A DNA stretch of 64,000 nt from Actinoplanes sp. DH11 (lineage in GTDB: Bacteria; Actinomycetota; Actinomycetes; Mycobacteriales; Micromonosporaceae). Under the pieces are notes generated by a model that was not told where the DNA came from, did no database searches, and worked only from the letters and a program-made list of their open reading frames with translations. The stretch is taken from positions 154,955 through 218,954 of the forward strand of contig NZ_JAHWGU010000013.1 in the NCBI RefSeq assembly GCF_020873875.1. The letters run 5' to 3'. Every line of letters starts with the position of its first letter. Positions within the stretch are counted from its first letter, which is position 1. Of this stretch, positions 9,436 to 18,410 are shown piece after piece. Made by a program: the position numbers and the translations under genes.

Positions 9436-11556
9436 TCAGAGCCAGCCGGGGTTCGTGCCCACCGTGGTCAGCCGTTGCGTCGCCCGCGACAGCGCCACGT
9501 ACAGGGTGCGGACCCCGGACTGGTCGACGGCGATCTGAGCCGGCTCGACCAGGACCACGGCGTCGTACTCCATGCCCTTGGCCTCCAGCGCGGTCACCAC
9601 CTGGACCCGCTCCGGCAGCCCGGCCACCCAGCCGGCCACCTCGTCCCGGCGGGGCACCGCCATGATCACGCCGATCGTCCCGTCCACCTCGGTGAGCTGC
9701 TTCTCGGTCAGCTCCCGCACCGTCTCCGGCAGCGCGGACGCGGAGGTCACCACGTCGGCCGGGTCGACGCCGGTGCTGCGCACCGCGGAGGGCAGCGGCA
9801 GATCCGGCATGATCTTGCGGATCACCGAGGCGGCCACCGCGAAGATCTCCGACGAGTTCCGGTAGTTGGTGGTCAGCGCGTAACTGTTGCGCTTGCGCGA
9901 GCCCAGCGCCCGGTCACGGGCCCGGTCCAGCTCGCCCGGATCACCCGACCAGGCGGTCTGCGCCGGGTCACCGACGACGGTCCAGGACGCGTAGGAGCCG
10001 CGGCGCCCGATCATCCGCCACTGCATCGGCGACACGTCCTGCGACTCGTCCACCACGATGTGCGCGTAGTCGCGGTAGTCCTCCTCGCGCTGCACCTGCT
10101 GGGCGCGTGCGGCCGCCTGGCGATCGGCGAAGGTGCTGACCTCCTGGACGCCGTCCCGGACGTGGAACGGGTTCTTGCTCTTCTTGGCCGGCTTGCGCGG
10201 GCGGCCCATCAGCTCGTCCAGCTCGTCCAGCAGCGCCACGTCGGCGATCGTCGGGCCCTCGGTGTCCAGCGCGTCGAACGAGCCCTGCAGGGTGGCGATC
10301 TCGTCGCGTGAGAGGACCCCGTTCGCGTACGCCCGGAGCCGTCCCGGATCGGCCATCCAGCGCAGCACCCGCATCGGGGTGAACCGCGGCCACCAGGCCC
10401 GCAGGAAGTCCCGGAAGTCGGTGCGGTCGGCCAGCTCCGCCTCGAACTCCCGCTTCTCCGGCAGACCACGCACCTGGTGCTCGCGGGCCTGCGCCCAGAG
10501 CGCGTCGAAGATCCGGTCGAAGCCGTGCCCGCGGACCTCGTTGCGGCGGGCGCCACGCGGCAGCGCCTGCCGCCGGATCTTGTCGAGGGCGGCGGCGTCC
10601 AGCCGCAGCAGCGTGCCGCGGTAGAGCAGGCGCAGCTCCGCCGGGGCGCCCGGCACCGCGTCGTGCGAGGCACGCTCCAGCACCCGGCGCATCCGCAGCG
10701 AGCCCTTGATCGCGGCGACCTCGCCGGAGTCGACCCGGGTGGCGTCGTAACCGGGCACCAGCGTGCCCAGCGAGCGCAGCGTCGCCGTCTCCTCGCCCAG
10801 GGAGGGCAGGACGGTCGCGATGTACTCCACGAAGACGCCGGACGGGCCGACCACCAGGATGCCACCGCCGGCGAACCGGCTGCGGTCCGAGTAGAGCAGG
10901 TAGGCCGCGCGGTGCAGAGCCACGGCGGTCTTGCCGGTGCCCGGCCCGCCGGTGACGATCGTCACGCCGGAGGCGGGGGAACGGATCGCCTCGTCCTGCT
11001 CGCGCTGGATGGTGGCGACGATGTCGCGCATGCCCCGCCCGGTCGCCTTCGCCAGGCTCGCCAGCAGGGCGCCGTCGCCGACCACCCGCATGTCGTCGGG
11101 TGCGGCGTCCGGGTCCAGCAGGTCGTCCTCGATGCCGGTCACCCGCTCGCCGGTCGACTGGATCATGCGCCGGCGGACCACCCCGAGCGGCTCGGCGGCG
11201 GTGGCCCGGTAGAACGCTGCGGCGGCCGGCGCGCGCCAGTCGACGACGAGGGGTTTCGAGTCGCCGTCCCGGATGCCCATCCGGCCGACGTAGTGGGTGG
11301 GGCCGGCCAGCAGGTCGAGGCGGCCGAAGACCAGCCCCTCGTACTCGGTGTCCAGGGCATGCCGGCGGCGGGCCGCGTGGAAGACCATCGCGTCCCGCTC
11401 GACCAGGGCGCCGAAGGTGCCCACGCCGGCCAGGCGGTAGCCCTCCTTCTCGGCCCGGGAGGCGTCCCGGCGCAGTTCGCCGAGACGGGCGTAAACCCGG
11501 TCCACATGCTCCTGCTCGACCGCGATCTCCTGCTGCAGGACGGTGGCGTCGCTCAA
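9436..11556 (-). CDS. HelD/HelR-like superfamily 1 helicase (RNA polymerase recycling factor)
   Basis: About 706 residues. HelD-family ATPases enter the primary and secondary channels of RNA polymerase and release it from DNA or, in HelR, from rifamycin. Seen in order: an N-terminal coiled coil (QQEIAVEQEHVDRVYARLGELRRDA), Walker A GGPGTGKTAVALHRAAYLLY, a large insertion in the first RecA domain, Walker B VVDESQDVSPMQW, TTNYRNSSEI, and the final motif TLYVALSRATQRL. The start is probably the TTG at 11556 behind gagggagaaag; an ATG at 11646 would add 30 Cys/Arg-rich residues of poor quality. Upstream lies a 35-bp repeat array. Assignment to HelR (rifamycin tolerance) rather than another HelD class is inference. 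Confidence 0.88.
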   Translation of the reverse strand: MSDATVLQQEIAVEQEHVDRVYARLGELRRDASRAEKEGYRLAGVGTFGALVERDAMVFHAARRRHALDTEYEGLVFGRLDLLAGPTHYVGRMGIRDGDSKPLVVDWRAPAAAAFYRATAAEPLGVVRRRMIQSTGERVTGIEDDLLDPDAAPDDMRVVGDGALLASLAKATGRGMRDIVATIQREQDEAIRSPASGVTIVTGGPGTGKTAVALHRAAYLLYSDRSRFAGGGILVVGPSGVFVEYIATVLPSLGEETATLRSLGTLVPGYDATRVDSGEVAAIKGSLRMRRVLERASHDAVPGAPAELRLLYRGTLLRLDAAALDKIRRQALPRGARRNEVRGHGFDRIFDALWAQAREHQVRGLPEKREFEAELADRTDFRDFLRAWWPRFTPMRVLRWMADPGRLRAYANGVLSRDEIATLQGSFDALDTEGPTIADVALLDELDELMGRPRKPAKKSKNPFHVRDGVQEVSTFADRQAAARAQQVQREEDYRDYAHIVVDESQDVSPMQWRMIGRRGSYASWTVVGDPAQTAWSGDPGELDRARDRALGSRKRNSYALTTNYRNSSEIFAVAASVIRKIMPDLPLPSAVRSTGVDPADVVTSASALPETVRELTEKQLTEVDGTIGVIMAVPRRDEVAGWVAGLPERVQVVTALEAKGMEYDAVVLVEPAQIAVDQSGVRTLYVALSRATQRLTTVGTNPGWL

Positions 11557-11802
11557 GTCGGCTTTCTCCCTCTCATGCCCGCCGCACCGCTCGCGCGGAC
11601 GGGGGCAAAGTTCTGCGCACCACCAGCGCTTGCGCGAAGGGGGCAATCGAACTTACTCCTGCCCGGCCGATCGCGTCGAACGGCACCCCTCCGCCGGGCG
11701 CTGGAATCTCTCAGGATCGCCCGGGATCCGGCTTCGGTGCGGCGTTTCGCGCGATTCGCGCTTTCCCTGCGGACCGCGTGCCCGGTGCGGCCAGCTCTTC
11801 CG

Positions 11803-12012
11803 GCGCGGACCGCGCTGCCGGGCGCGGGCCGCTTCTTCTGGCGCGGACCGCGTTGTGGGGCGCGGGCCGCTTCTGGCGCGGACCGCGTTGTGGGGCGCGG
11901 GCCGCTTCTGGCGCGGACCGCGTTGTGGGGCGCGGGCCGCTTCTGGCGCGGACCGCGTTGTGGGGCGCGGGCCGCTTCTTCTGGCGCGGACCGCGTTGTC
12001 GGTGCGGGCCGC
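11803..12012. repeat. array of six 35-38 bp direct repeats with internal palindromes
   Basis: Units start at 11803, 11841, 11876, 11911, 11946 and 11984 (lengths 38, 35, 35, 35, 38 and a partial 29). Each unit holds two small inverted repeats, cgcggAccgcg and gcggGccgc. There are no unique spacers, so it is not CRISPR. It lies directly after the stop of the alpha/beta hydrolase gene and about 250-450 bases upstream of the helicase start, both on the minus strand. Confidence 0.9.
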
Positions 12013-12027
12013 CCGCCGGGCCAACGA

Positions 12028-13032
12028 CTAAGCGGCGCGGCGGCAGCGGGTGGTGTCCGCCCCGGTCGTGCGGCGCTCCCGCTTCGCCGCCGCTGTGGCG
12101 GCCTTGCCGGCCTTGGCCGCGGTGGCCGCCTTGGCCGCGCGCGCCGCCCGCCGGACGATCGTCACGAGCGCCGTGGACACCTCCTCCGGCCGCTCCAGCG
12201 GCAGCATGTGGCCGGCACCGGGCAGTACCTCCAGGGTGGCCCCGGGCAGGGCGCCGGCGATGGACTCGGCGCAGGCCGTCGGGGTCAGCCGGTCCCGGTC
12301 GCCGACCAGCACCGCCGCCGGCACGTCGGTGAGGGTGGCGAGCGTGTCCAGCCGCTGCTGGGCGCCGACCGACGCGCGGAAGCCGCCGATCGAGCGCAGC
12401 GAGGCGCGGCCGAGTGCTCCGAGGGTCACCCGCAGGGCGGACTCGGCGCACTCGTCGCCGAAGAGGAGCCACTGGACGGCCGGGCGCAGCGCGGGCAGCA
12501 CGACCCGGTGCGGGCACCAGGCGCCGGAGCGGGCCAGCAGGCCGGCGCCGAACGTCTCGCCGGCCCGCAGCAGCCCGGCCACCCGCTGGGGGAGGCCGTA
12601 GTGGGTGTGGGTGTGCCCCTCGGCGGTGGTGGAGACGAGCAGCAGGCCGGCCACGCGGGCGGCGAACTCGGCCGGGTGGCGGTGGGCGTACTCCATGATC
12701 GTCATGCCGCCCATCGAGTGCCCGGCGAGGACCACCGGCCCGGACGGCGCGAACCGGCGCAGCACCTCGGCCAGGTCGTCGCCGAGCTGGTCCAGGGTGG
12801 CCGAGCCGAGCCGGGTGGACCCGGAGCGCCCGTGTCCACGGGTGTCGTACGCGATCACCCGCGGCGCCTTGCGCCCCATCGCACTCAGGGCCGCCACCTG
12901 GTCGTTCCAGGTCTGCTGGTCCTGGCACCAGCCGTGCAGCAGCACCACTGTCACCGGTGCGTCGGCCGGTCCGGAAACGGTCACGTGGAGCCGGACGCCG
13001 TCGGCCAGCCTGATCTCCGAACTGTCGGTCAT
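12028..13032 (-). CDS. alpha/beta hydrolase with basic Ala/Lys/Arg tail
   Basis: 334 residues. The fold signature is plain: VVLLHGWCQDQQTW (oxyanion region), nucleophile elbow LAGHSMGG with catalytic Ser, acid in VGDRDRLTP and His in GAGHMLPLE. Such enzymes hydrolyse esters, lactones or similar bonds; the substrate is unknown. The last ~45 residues are unusual: an Ala/Lys/Arg-rich tail (RRAARAAKAATAAKAGKAAT...) like a histone-H1 tail, beyond the normal end of the fold. The ATG at 13032 has ribosome binding site ggaggt; an ATG seven codons earlier is less likely. Confidence 0.9.
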   Translation of the reverse strand: MTDSSEIRLADGVRLHVTVSGPADAPVTVVLLHGWCQDQQTWNDQVAALSAMGRKAPRVIAYDTRGHGRSGSTRLGSATLDQLGDDLAEVLRRFAPSGPVVLAGHSMGGMTIMEYAHRHPAEFAARVAGLLLVSTTAEGHTHTHYGLPQRVAGLLRAGETFGAGLLARSGAWCPHRVVLPALRPAVQWLLFGDECAESALRVTLGALGRASLRSIGGFRASVGAQQRLDTLATLTDVPAAVLVGDRDRLTPTACAESIAGALPGATLEVLPGAGHMLPLERPEEVSTALVTIVRRAARAAKAATAAKAGKAATAAAKRERRTTGADTTRCRRAA

Positions 13033-13204
13033 GGGTACCTCCGTGAGGGTCACGGTCCCCGCAGTACCCGCGGGTAATAAGCATCACTCGCGATCACGTG
13101 TATTACCAGCATGTTTCGTCAAGATCTGGGGGCCGGGGCGACACGGACCGTGAGTTACCTCGCAATCACTTTGACCTCGCCGGCGAACAGCGAAAATCGT
13201 GTGC

Positions 13205-13801
13205 ATGACGGCTACCCGAGACACCCCGGACGAGGCGTTGGACAAGCTGGTGACGGGCAACAAGCGCTTCGTGCACGGCACCCCTCGGTACGGCCATGAC
13301 GTGACACAGGCGGCGACCACGGCGGGCGGGCAGGAACCGCACTCGCTGGTGCTCGGCTGCATCGACTCCCGGGTGCCCCTGGAGGCCATCTTCGACCAGT
13401 CGTTCGGCGCGATCTGCGTGGCCCGTTCCGGCGCGCACGTGCTGGACCGCTCCCTGATCGGCTCGGTCGGCTTCGCGGTGGCCGAACTCGGCGTCTCGCT
13501 GGTGCTCGTCGTCGGGCACAAGCGCTGCGGTGCGGTGCACGCCACGGTCAAGGCGCTGCGGGCCGGCGTCGTCTCCGAGGGCGAGGTGGGTTACCTGGTG
13601 GACCAGCTGGCCCCGGCGGTGCGGGAGTTCGGCCTGGACGACCCGGACGCGGGGGAGAAGGCGGTGCGCTCGCACGTGATCCGCACCGTGGACCGGCTGC
13701 ACAAGGTGGACAGCCTGGCGGGTCCGATCGAGGCCGGCCGGCTGCGCGTGGTCGGGGCGATCTACGACCTGGACAGCGGCGCGGTGGAATTCCTCACCTG
13801 A
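13205..13801 (+). CDS. beta-class carbonic anhydrase
   Basis: Interconverts CO2 and bicarbonate in the cytoplasm. The zinc site is complete: Cys and the Asp-Arg dyad in LGCIDSRVP, and His and Cys in VGHKRCGAVHA. 198 residues is compact for the family. Two GTG/ATG choices exist (13199 or 13205); ATG 13205 (MTATRDTPDEAL) is used here. It has its own promoter region and ends before a strong terminator, so it appears monocistronic. Confidence 0.93.
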   Translation: MTATRDTPDEALDKLVTGNKRFVHGTPRYGHDVTQAATTAGGQEPHSLVLGCIDSRVPLEAIFDQSFGAICVARSGAHVLDRSLIGSVGFAVAELGVSLVLVVGHKRCGAVHATVKALRAGVVSEGEVGYLVDQLAPAVREFGLDDPDAGEKAVRSHVIRTVDRLHKVDSLAGPIEAGRLRVVGAIYDLDSGAVEFLT

Positions 13802-13837
13802 CAACCGCGAGCCACTGTCGTGATCTTCAGGTGATGC

Positions 13838-13877
13838 GAAAAGGCGCCTCCCGGGCGAAACCGGGAGGCGCCTTCTC
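13838..13877. terminator. bidirectional hairpin terminator
   Basis: A 14-bp perfect stem (aaggcgcctcccgg and its complement) around a gcgaaa loop, extended on both sides by near-complementary ga/tc bases. It separates the carbonic anhydrase gene from the convergent gene at 13897. Confidence 0.85.
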
Positions 13878-13896
13878 GTCAGTACGGTGCAGGCAC

Positions 13897-14223
13897 TCAG
13901 CCCTCGAAAACACCCGCGTCGGCGAGGCGCTTCTCGGTGGTGTCCCAGCCGTGCTCCGGGCTGGTGCTGTGCAGGGCGTTCAGCTCGGCGCGGATCTTGG
14001 CGCCGTGACCGGCGGCGGCCAGCACCCGGATCTCCTCGACGAAAGCGTCGGAGTCGGTCTTCATGTGCGTGGTCTTGCCGTTGGTCAGATTGCGCACGTA
14101 CGCGAAGCGGCCGTTGGCGAGCGGGATGAGGTACTTGTACTCACCGAGCACGCTGAGGGCGCCGGAGGTGCTCTGGCCGGCGCGGACTGATGCGCGGGCG
14201 GTCTTCGAGGTGTTGCTCGCCAC
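13897..14223 (-). CDS. conserved hypothetical protein, 108 aa
   Basis: Soluble, no membrane segment. The N-terminal 20 residues are basic and Ser/Thr-rich (MASNTSKTARASVRAGQ), the rest looks like a small alpha+beta domain (GALSVLGEYKYLIPLANGRFAYVRN...). A good ribosome binding site (aaggagtg) precedes the ATG. I do not recognise the family. Monocistronic between a terminator and a divergent promoter region. Confidence 0.7.
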   Translation of the reverse strand: MASNTSKTARASVRAGQSTSGALSVLGEYKYLIPLANGRFAYVRNLTNGKTTHMKTDSDAFVEEIRVLAAAGHGAKIRAELNALHSTSPEHGWDTTEKRLADAGVFEG

Positions 14224-14466
14224 GGCGGCACTCCTTGGAGGAAAACTTGAGAAGCAGAAAAGGCCGTAGCAACCCTACACGACGTCGCTCGGACCGTGCC
14301 GTCGGAGCAGGTAAAGGCGTTGCACTGGGTATGCCACGACGGCGGGTCCCATAGTCGATGTTGCGGATTCTCTGGCGCACCATCCGTACCACCCGGCATC
14401 ATGGGACACGATCAACCGCGGTCGAGGTCGTAGGGGAAGACGCACCTCGGTCTCCGGGAGGTCACC

Positions 14467-14958
14467 GTGCCAACGTGTGGCGTCGTATACGTCCACTCGA
14501 CTCCACTCGCCGTGTGCCAGCATGTCGAGTGGGCGATCGCGCGCGTCTTGACCGCGCCGGTCAACCTGCAATGGACCGTGCAACCGGTCGATCCGAGCAT
14601 GCGCCGAGCCGAGTGCAGCTGGACCGGCCGTGCCGGAACTGGCGCCGAGCTGGCTGCTGCCCTCCGGCAGTGGCCCATGATCCGTTTCGAGGTCACCGAG
14701 GAGCCCAGCGCGGGCATCGACGGCGAGCGGTTCATGCACGTCCCCGGGCGTGGCCTCTTCCATGGGGTCATGGGTGCTTCGGGTGACATCCAGATCGGCG
14801 AGGACCGGCTGCGGGCCATCATGACCTCGGCGCGTGCGCCCGAGGCGCTGGCGCACGCCCTGGACAAGGCGCTCGGCACCGCGTGGGACGCCGAGCTCGA
14901 GCCGTACCGCTACGCCGGCGACGGCGCCCCGGTGACGCTCCTGACCCGGGTCGGCTGA
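14467..14958 (+). CDS. DUF3145 family protein
   Basis: 163 residues from a GTG behind gggaggtcacc. The opening PTCGVVYVHSTPLAVCQHVEWA and the central WPMIRFEVTEEPS match my memory of the actinobacterial DUF3145 family, which has no established function. It is soluble and cytoplasmic by composition. The 3' end, including the stop codon, is tandemly duplicated just downstream (14964-15001). Confidence 0.8.
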   Translation: MPTCGVVYVHSTPLAVCQHVEWAIARVLTAPVNLQWTVQPVDPSMRRAECSWTGRAGTGAELAAALRQWPMIRFEVTEEPSAGIDGERFMHVPGRGLFHGVMGASGDIQIGEDRLRAIMTSARAPEALAHALDKALGTAWDAELEPYRYAGDGAPVTLLTRVG

Positions 14959-15001
14959 CGGCTGCCCCGGTGCGCTCCTGACCCGGGTCCGCTGACGGCT
15001 G
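14926..15001 (+). repeat. 38-bp tandem duplication spanning a stop codon
   Basis: Copy 1 (14926-14964) ends the DUF3145 gene and includes its TGA; copy 2 (14964-15001) repeats it with two small differences, including a second TGA at 14993. Confidence 0.85.
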
Positions 15002-15151
15002 CGGCGGTGAGGCCCGCGCGGGCGGCGCGCCGGATGTGGGCCGGTGCGGCGGTCGAGCACGGCCCTGAACTGGGTAACCGGGCGAATACCGCGACTCGTG
15101 ACACACCGGTTCTCAGTGATGAAGTGGCAACTGTTGCCGTGAACTGGTTCG

Positions 15152-16897
15152 ATGGCGTGCGTGAAAAACCTGTTCCGCGCCGCTCTCGCCGTACCTTTGC
15201 TCCTTTTGTCCGGGGCCTGTGGCAACGATGAGCCGGCGCCGACGGCAACCACCTCGCCGGCGCCTCCGGCGGCCCCCTCGATCGCCGCCGAGCCGTCCGC
15301 GAGCGCAGGCCTGGTGATCAACGCGGACCCCGCCGCACGGGCCGCCGAGGTGGTCACCCGGCTCAGTGACGAGGACCTGGCCGGTCAGGTGCTGATGCCG
15401 TACGCCTACGGCAGTTACGCCACCGACGTGGACCCGGCCGCGGCCGCCGGCAACCAGCAGCTGGCCGGGGTGGACACACCCGCCGAGATGATCACCAAGT
15501 TCAAGCTCGGCGGCCTGATCCTGGTCGGCTTCACACCGGACGACCCCACCGGTGACACCAACCCCACCACGAACGTGGAGAACCCCAAGCAGGTCCGCGA
15601 GCTGACCCGGGGCCTGCAGCAGGCGGCCCTGAAACTGCCCGCCGCGGCGCCGCTGATGATCGGCACGGACCAGGAGTACGGGGTGGTCACCCGGATCACC
15701 GAGGGCGTCACCATGCTGCCGTCCGCGATGGCCGCCGGAGCCGCCGCCCAGCCCAGTCTCACCGAGCTCGCCTGGCGGGCGGCCGGCGCGGAACTGGCCG
15801 CGATGGGCATCACCGTCGACTTCGCCCCGGTCGCCGACACGCTGGCGACCCGCGGCGGCGGGGTGATCGGCTCGCGAGCGTTCGGCTCGGACGCCAAGGC
15901 GAACGCAGCGCAGGTCACCGCGGCCGTGCGGGGGTTGCAGGGCGCCGGGGTGACGGCCACCCTGAAGCACTTCCCGGGGCACGGGCACACCGCCGCGGAC
16001 AGCCACGACGAGCTGCCGGTGATCAAGCAGAGCCGCAAGGACTGGGAGGCGCAGGACATGCCGCCGTTCCGGGCCGGCATCGACGCCGGCGTCGGCGTGG
16101 TGATGTCCGGGCACCTGGACCTGCAGGCCGTCGACAAGGGTGTGGCCGCCACGTTCTCGCACAAGGTGATGACCGATCTGCTGCGCAAGCAGCTCAAGTT
16201 CACCGGCGTCGCGATCAGCGACGCGATGAACATGACGCCGGCCAAGAAGTGGCCGGCGGGGGAAGCCGCGGTGCGCGCGCTCAACGCAGGCAACGACATG
16301 CTGCTGATGCCGCCGGACATCGCGGGCGCCCGGGACGGCATCGTGGCCGGGCTCAAGAGCGGCAGCCTCAAGCGGGAGCGCCTGGTCGAGGCGGTCACCC
16401 GGATCCTCACCCTCAAGTTCCGTACCGAGATCAGGAACCAGCCGCCCCTCGACGTGATCGGTTCGGCGGCGCACGAGCGGTCGGTCGGCGCCCTGGACGC
16501 CGCGTCCATCACGGTGCTCCGCGGCAAGTGTTCCGGCCCGCTCGTGGACGGCGCGGTCACCGTCACCGCGCCGGCCTCGCGCGAGCTGGCCCGGGTGAAC
16601 CTGGTCCGCGCGCTCCAGTCGGCGGGCGTCAAGGTCCAGGCTGACGGCGGCAAGATCATCAGGCTGGTCGGGTACGGGGACCAGCACGTCGACCTGGACG
16701 ACGCGGCGGCGGTCACCGTGATGATGGACAGCCCGTCGCTGCTCGGCCTCTCGCGGTCGCCGGCGCTTGTGGCCACGTACTCGTCGAGCAAGCTCTCGCT
16801 GACCGCCCTCGCCGCCGTGATCGCGGGCAAGGCGAAGGCGCCGGGGCGCTCGCCGGTCGAGGTGCCCGGCCTGCCGCGGAGCGCGTGCGTGAAGTGA
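15152..16897 (+). CDS. GH3 family beta-N-acetylglucosaminidase-like lipoprotein
   Basis: 581 residues. The N-terminus is a lipoprotein-type signal (LFRAALAVPLLLLSGACGNDE) with a lipobox-like Cys, then a Thr/Pro/Ala spacer. The catalytic (beta/alpha)8 domain has DQEYG, the NagZ-type loop KHFPGHGHTAADSH (general acid/base His-Asp dyad) and the nucleophile Asp in GVAISDAMNM. A C-terminal GH3 accessory domain follows. NagZ-type enzymes cleave N-acetylglucosamine from cell-wall muropeptides; an exported form would work on wall fragments or chitin-derived sugars. ATG 15152 is used; GTG 15161 is possible. Confidence 0.92.
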   Translation: MACVKNLFRAALAVPLLLLSGACGNDEPAPTATTSPAPPAAPSIAAEPSASAGLVINADPAARAAEVVTRLSDEDLAGQVLMPYAYGSYATDVDPAAAAGNQQLAGVDTPAEMITKFKLGGLILVGFTPDDPTGDTNPTTNVENPKQVRELTRGLQQAALKLPAAAPLMIGTDQEYGVVTRITEGVTMLPSAMAAGAAAQPSLTELAWRAAGAELAAMGITVDFAPVADTLATRGGGVIGSRAFGSDAKANAAQVTAAVRGLQGAGVTATLKHFPGHGHTAADSHDELPVIKQSRKDWEAQDMPPFRAGIDAGVGVVMSGHLDLQAVDKGVAATFSHKVMTDLLRKQLKFTGVAISDAMNMTPAKKWPAGEAAVRALNAGNDMLLMPPDIAGARDGIVAGLKSGSLKRERLVEAVTRILTLKFRTEIRNQPPLDVIGSAAHERSVGALDAASITVLRGKCSGPLVDGAVTVTAPASRELARVNLVRALQSAGVKVQADGGKIIRLVGYGDQHVDLDDAAAVTVMMDSPSLLGLSRSPALVATYSSSKLSLTALAAVIAGKAKAPGRSPVEVPGLPRSACVK

Positions 16898-16968
16898 CCC
16901 GGAGGCCGGGCCCGGGCCGCGGAGCGCATGCGGCCGGGCGCGTGCGTCAAGTGACCTCGCCAGGCCGG
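16874..16968 (+). repeat. imperfect tandem duplication spanning the GH3 stop codon
   Basis: Copy 1 (about 16874-16908) holds the last codons and TGA; copy 2 (about 16918-16968) repeats the segment with a roughly 14-base insertion and one changed base before the second tga. Confidence 0.7.
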
Positions 16969-16988
16969 CAGCCAGGCCCGGCTGCCGG
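16965..16988. terminator. hairpin between convergent genes
   Basis: ccggcagcc and ggctgccgg form a 9-bp stem with a 6-base loop, placed between the GH3 stop and the end of the convergent carboxylase gene. Confidence 0.65.
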
Positions 16989-16990
16989 GT

Positions 16991-18394
16991 TCAGAGGGGG
17001 ATGTTGCCGTGCTCGCCGCGACCGGCGGGTGCGGCAGCGATCGCCTCGGCGATCCGGCGACGAGTCTCCGCCGGCCGGATGACGGCGTCCACCACGCCGA
17101 TCTCCAGGGCCCGGTGCACGCCACCGCCGAGCATGTCCTGCTCGGCGATCAGCTCCTCCCGCAGCGCCGCCCGTTCCGCCGGTGGCGTCCCGGCCAGCCG
17201 CCGGCCGTGCAGGACCTCCACCGCCGCGCCGGCGCCGGTCACGGCGATCTCGGCGTCCGGCCAGGCGAAGACCGCGGTGGCGCCGAGTGCCCGGGAGTTC
17301 ATCGCGAGGAAGGCGCCTCCGTAGGCCCGCCGGGTCACCACTGTCACCCGGGGCACCACCGCCTCGGCGAAGGCGTGCACAAGCTTGGCGCCGCGGCGGA
17401 CCAGGCCGTCCCACTCCTGGTCCACGCCGGGCAGATATCCGGGCGCGTCGACCAGCACGATCAGCGGGACGCCCAGCGCGTCGCACATCCGCACGAACCG
17501 GGCGGCCTTCTCGGCTCCGGCGGCGTCCAGGCAGCCACCGAGGCGTATCGGGTTGTTCGCGACCACGCCGACGGTCCGGCCGCCGAACCGGCCCAGCGTG
17601 GTGACGACGTTCGGCGCCCACCTGTCGTGCAACTCCACACCGGGCTCGTCGAGCAGAGCCCGGACGACGGGCACGGCGTCGTAGACGCGGTCGGTGGAGG
17701 CCGGTATCAGGGTGTCCAGCCGGCCCGGTGGCACGTCGTCCGGTGAGATCCGGCCCTGCCGGCCGAGGAGGCGTACCAACCGGCGGGCCTCGGCCAGCGC
17801 GGTGTGATCGTCGGCGGTGGTGACGTGGGCGACGCCGGAGCGGCTGCCGTGCGGCTCCGGGCCGCCGAGCCGTTCCTGGTCGACCCGTTCGCCGGTGGCA
17901 CCGTGCAGCATGGTGGGACCGGTCGCGAAGATCCGGCCGGCCGCGCTCATGATCACGATGTCGGTGAGTGCCGGCCCGTAGGCGGCGCCGCCGGCGGCCG
18001 GGCCGAGCACCACGGAGAGCTGTGGCACCCGGCCGGACGCGCGGACCATGGCGGCGAAGACCTGCCCGACACCGTCGAGCGCGACGACGCCCTCGGCGAG
18101 ACGGGCGCCGCCGGAATGCCAGAGACCGACGACCGGCACGCGGTCACGGACCGCCCGGTCGGTCGCCTCGACGATGCGCAGGCAGCCGCCGGTTCCCAGT
18201 GCGCCACCCATCCGGGTGGCGTCGGTGGCGAAGGCGATCACCGGCGTGCCGTCGGCCTCACCCCGTGCGTGCAGCACACCCGAGTCGTCCCGGGGTGCCA
18301 GCAGGCGCAGCGTGCCGCGGTCGAAGAACGTCCGCAGCCGCTGCTCGGGGTCGTGCGGGCCGACGGCAGCCGGATCGGTTTCCGGCGTGGTCAC
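16991..18394 (-). CDS. acyl-CoA carboxylase carboxyltransferase (beta) subunit
   Basis: 467 residues in the AccD/PccB family. These subunits transfer CO2 from biotin carrier to acetyl- or propionyl-CoA, giving malonyl-CoA or methylmalonyl-CoA. Two crotonase-like halves are visible; the acyl-CoA and biotin oxyanion regions are GGAAYGPALTDIVIM and RRAYGGAFLAMNSRALGA. It is the last gene of the fab operon, 16 bases after fabF, the same position as accD6 in the mycobacterial FAS-II operon, so it probably supplies malonyl-CoA for the pathway. At 467 residues it is shorter than the usual 510-530. Confidence 0.92.
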   Translation of the reverse strand: MTTPETDPAAVGPHDPEQRLRTFFDRGTLRLLAPRDDSGVLHARGEADGTPVIAFATDATRMGGALGTGGCLRIVEATDRAVRDRVPVVGLWHSGGARLAEGVVALDGVGQVFAAMVRASGRVPQLSVVLGPAAGGAAYGPALTDIVIMSAAGRIFATGPTMLHGATGERVDQERLGGPEPHGSRSGVAHVTTADDHTALAEARRLVRLLGRQGRISPDDVPPGRLDTLIPASTDRVYDAVPVVRALLDEPGVELHDRWAPNVVTTLGRFGGRTVGVVANNPIRLGGCLDAAGAEKAARFVRMCDALGVPLIVLVDAPGYLPGVDQEWDGLVRRGAKLVHAFAEAVVPRVTVVTRRAYGGAFLAMNSRALGATAVFAWPDAEIAVTGAGAAVEVLHGRRLAGTPPAERAALREELIAEQDMLGGGVHRALEIGVVDAVIRPAETRRRIAEAIAAAPAGRGEHGNIPL

Positions 18395-18410
18395 TGTCTG
18401 TGCACGAGCT

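Noticed and set aside
11803-12012. CRISPR array
   Set aside because: Units are directly adjacent without unique spacers and no cas gene is present.
11653-12024. Open frames through the 35-bp repeat array
   Set aside because: Repeat-derived Arg/Pro/Ala peptides in several frames, without ribosome binding sites; the array reads better as DNA-level repeats.
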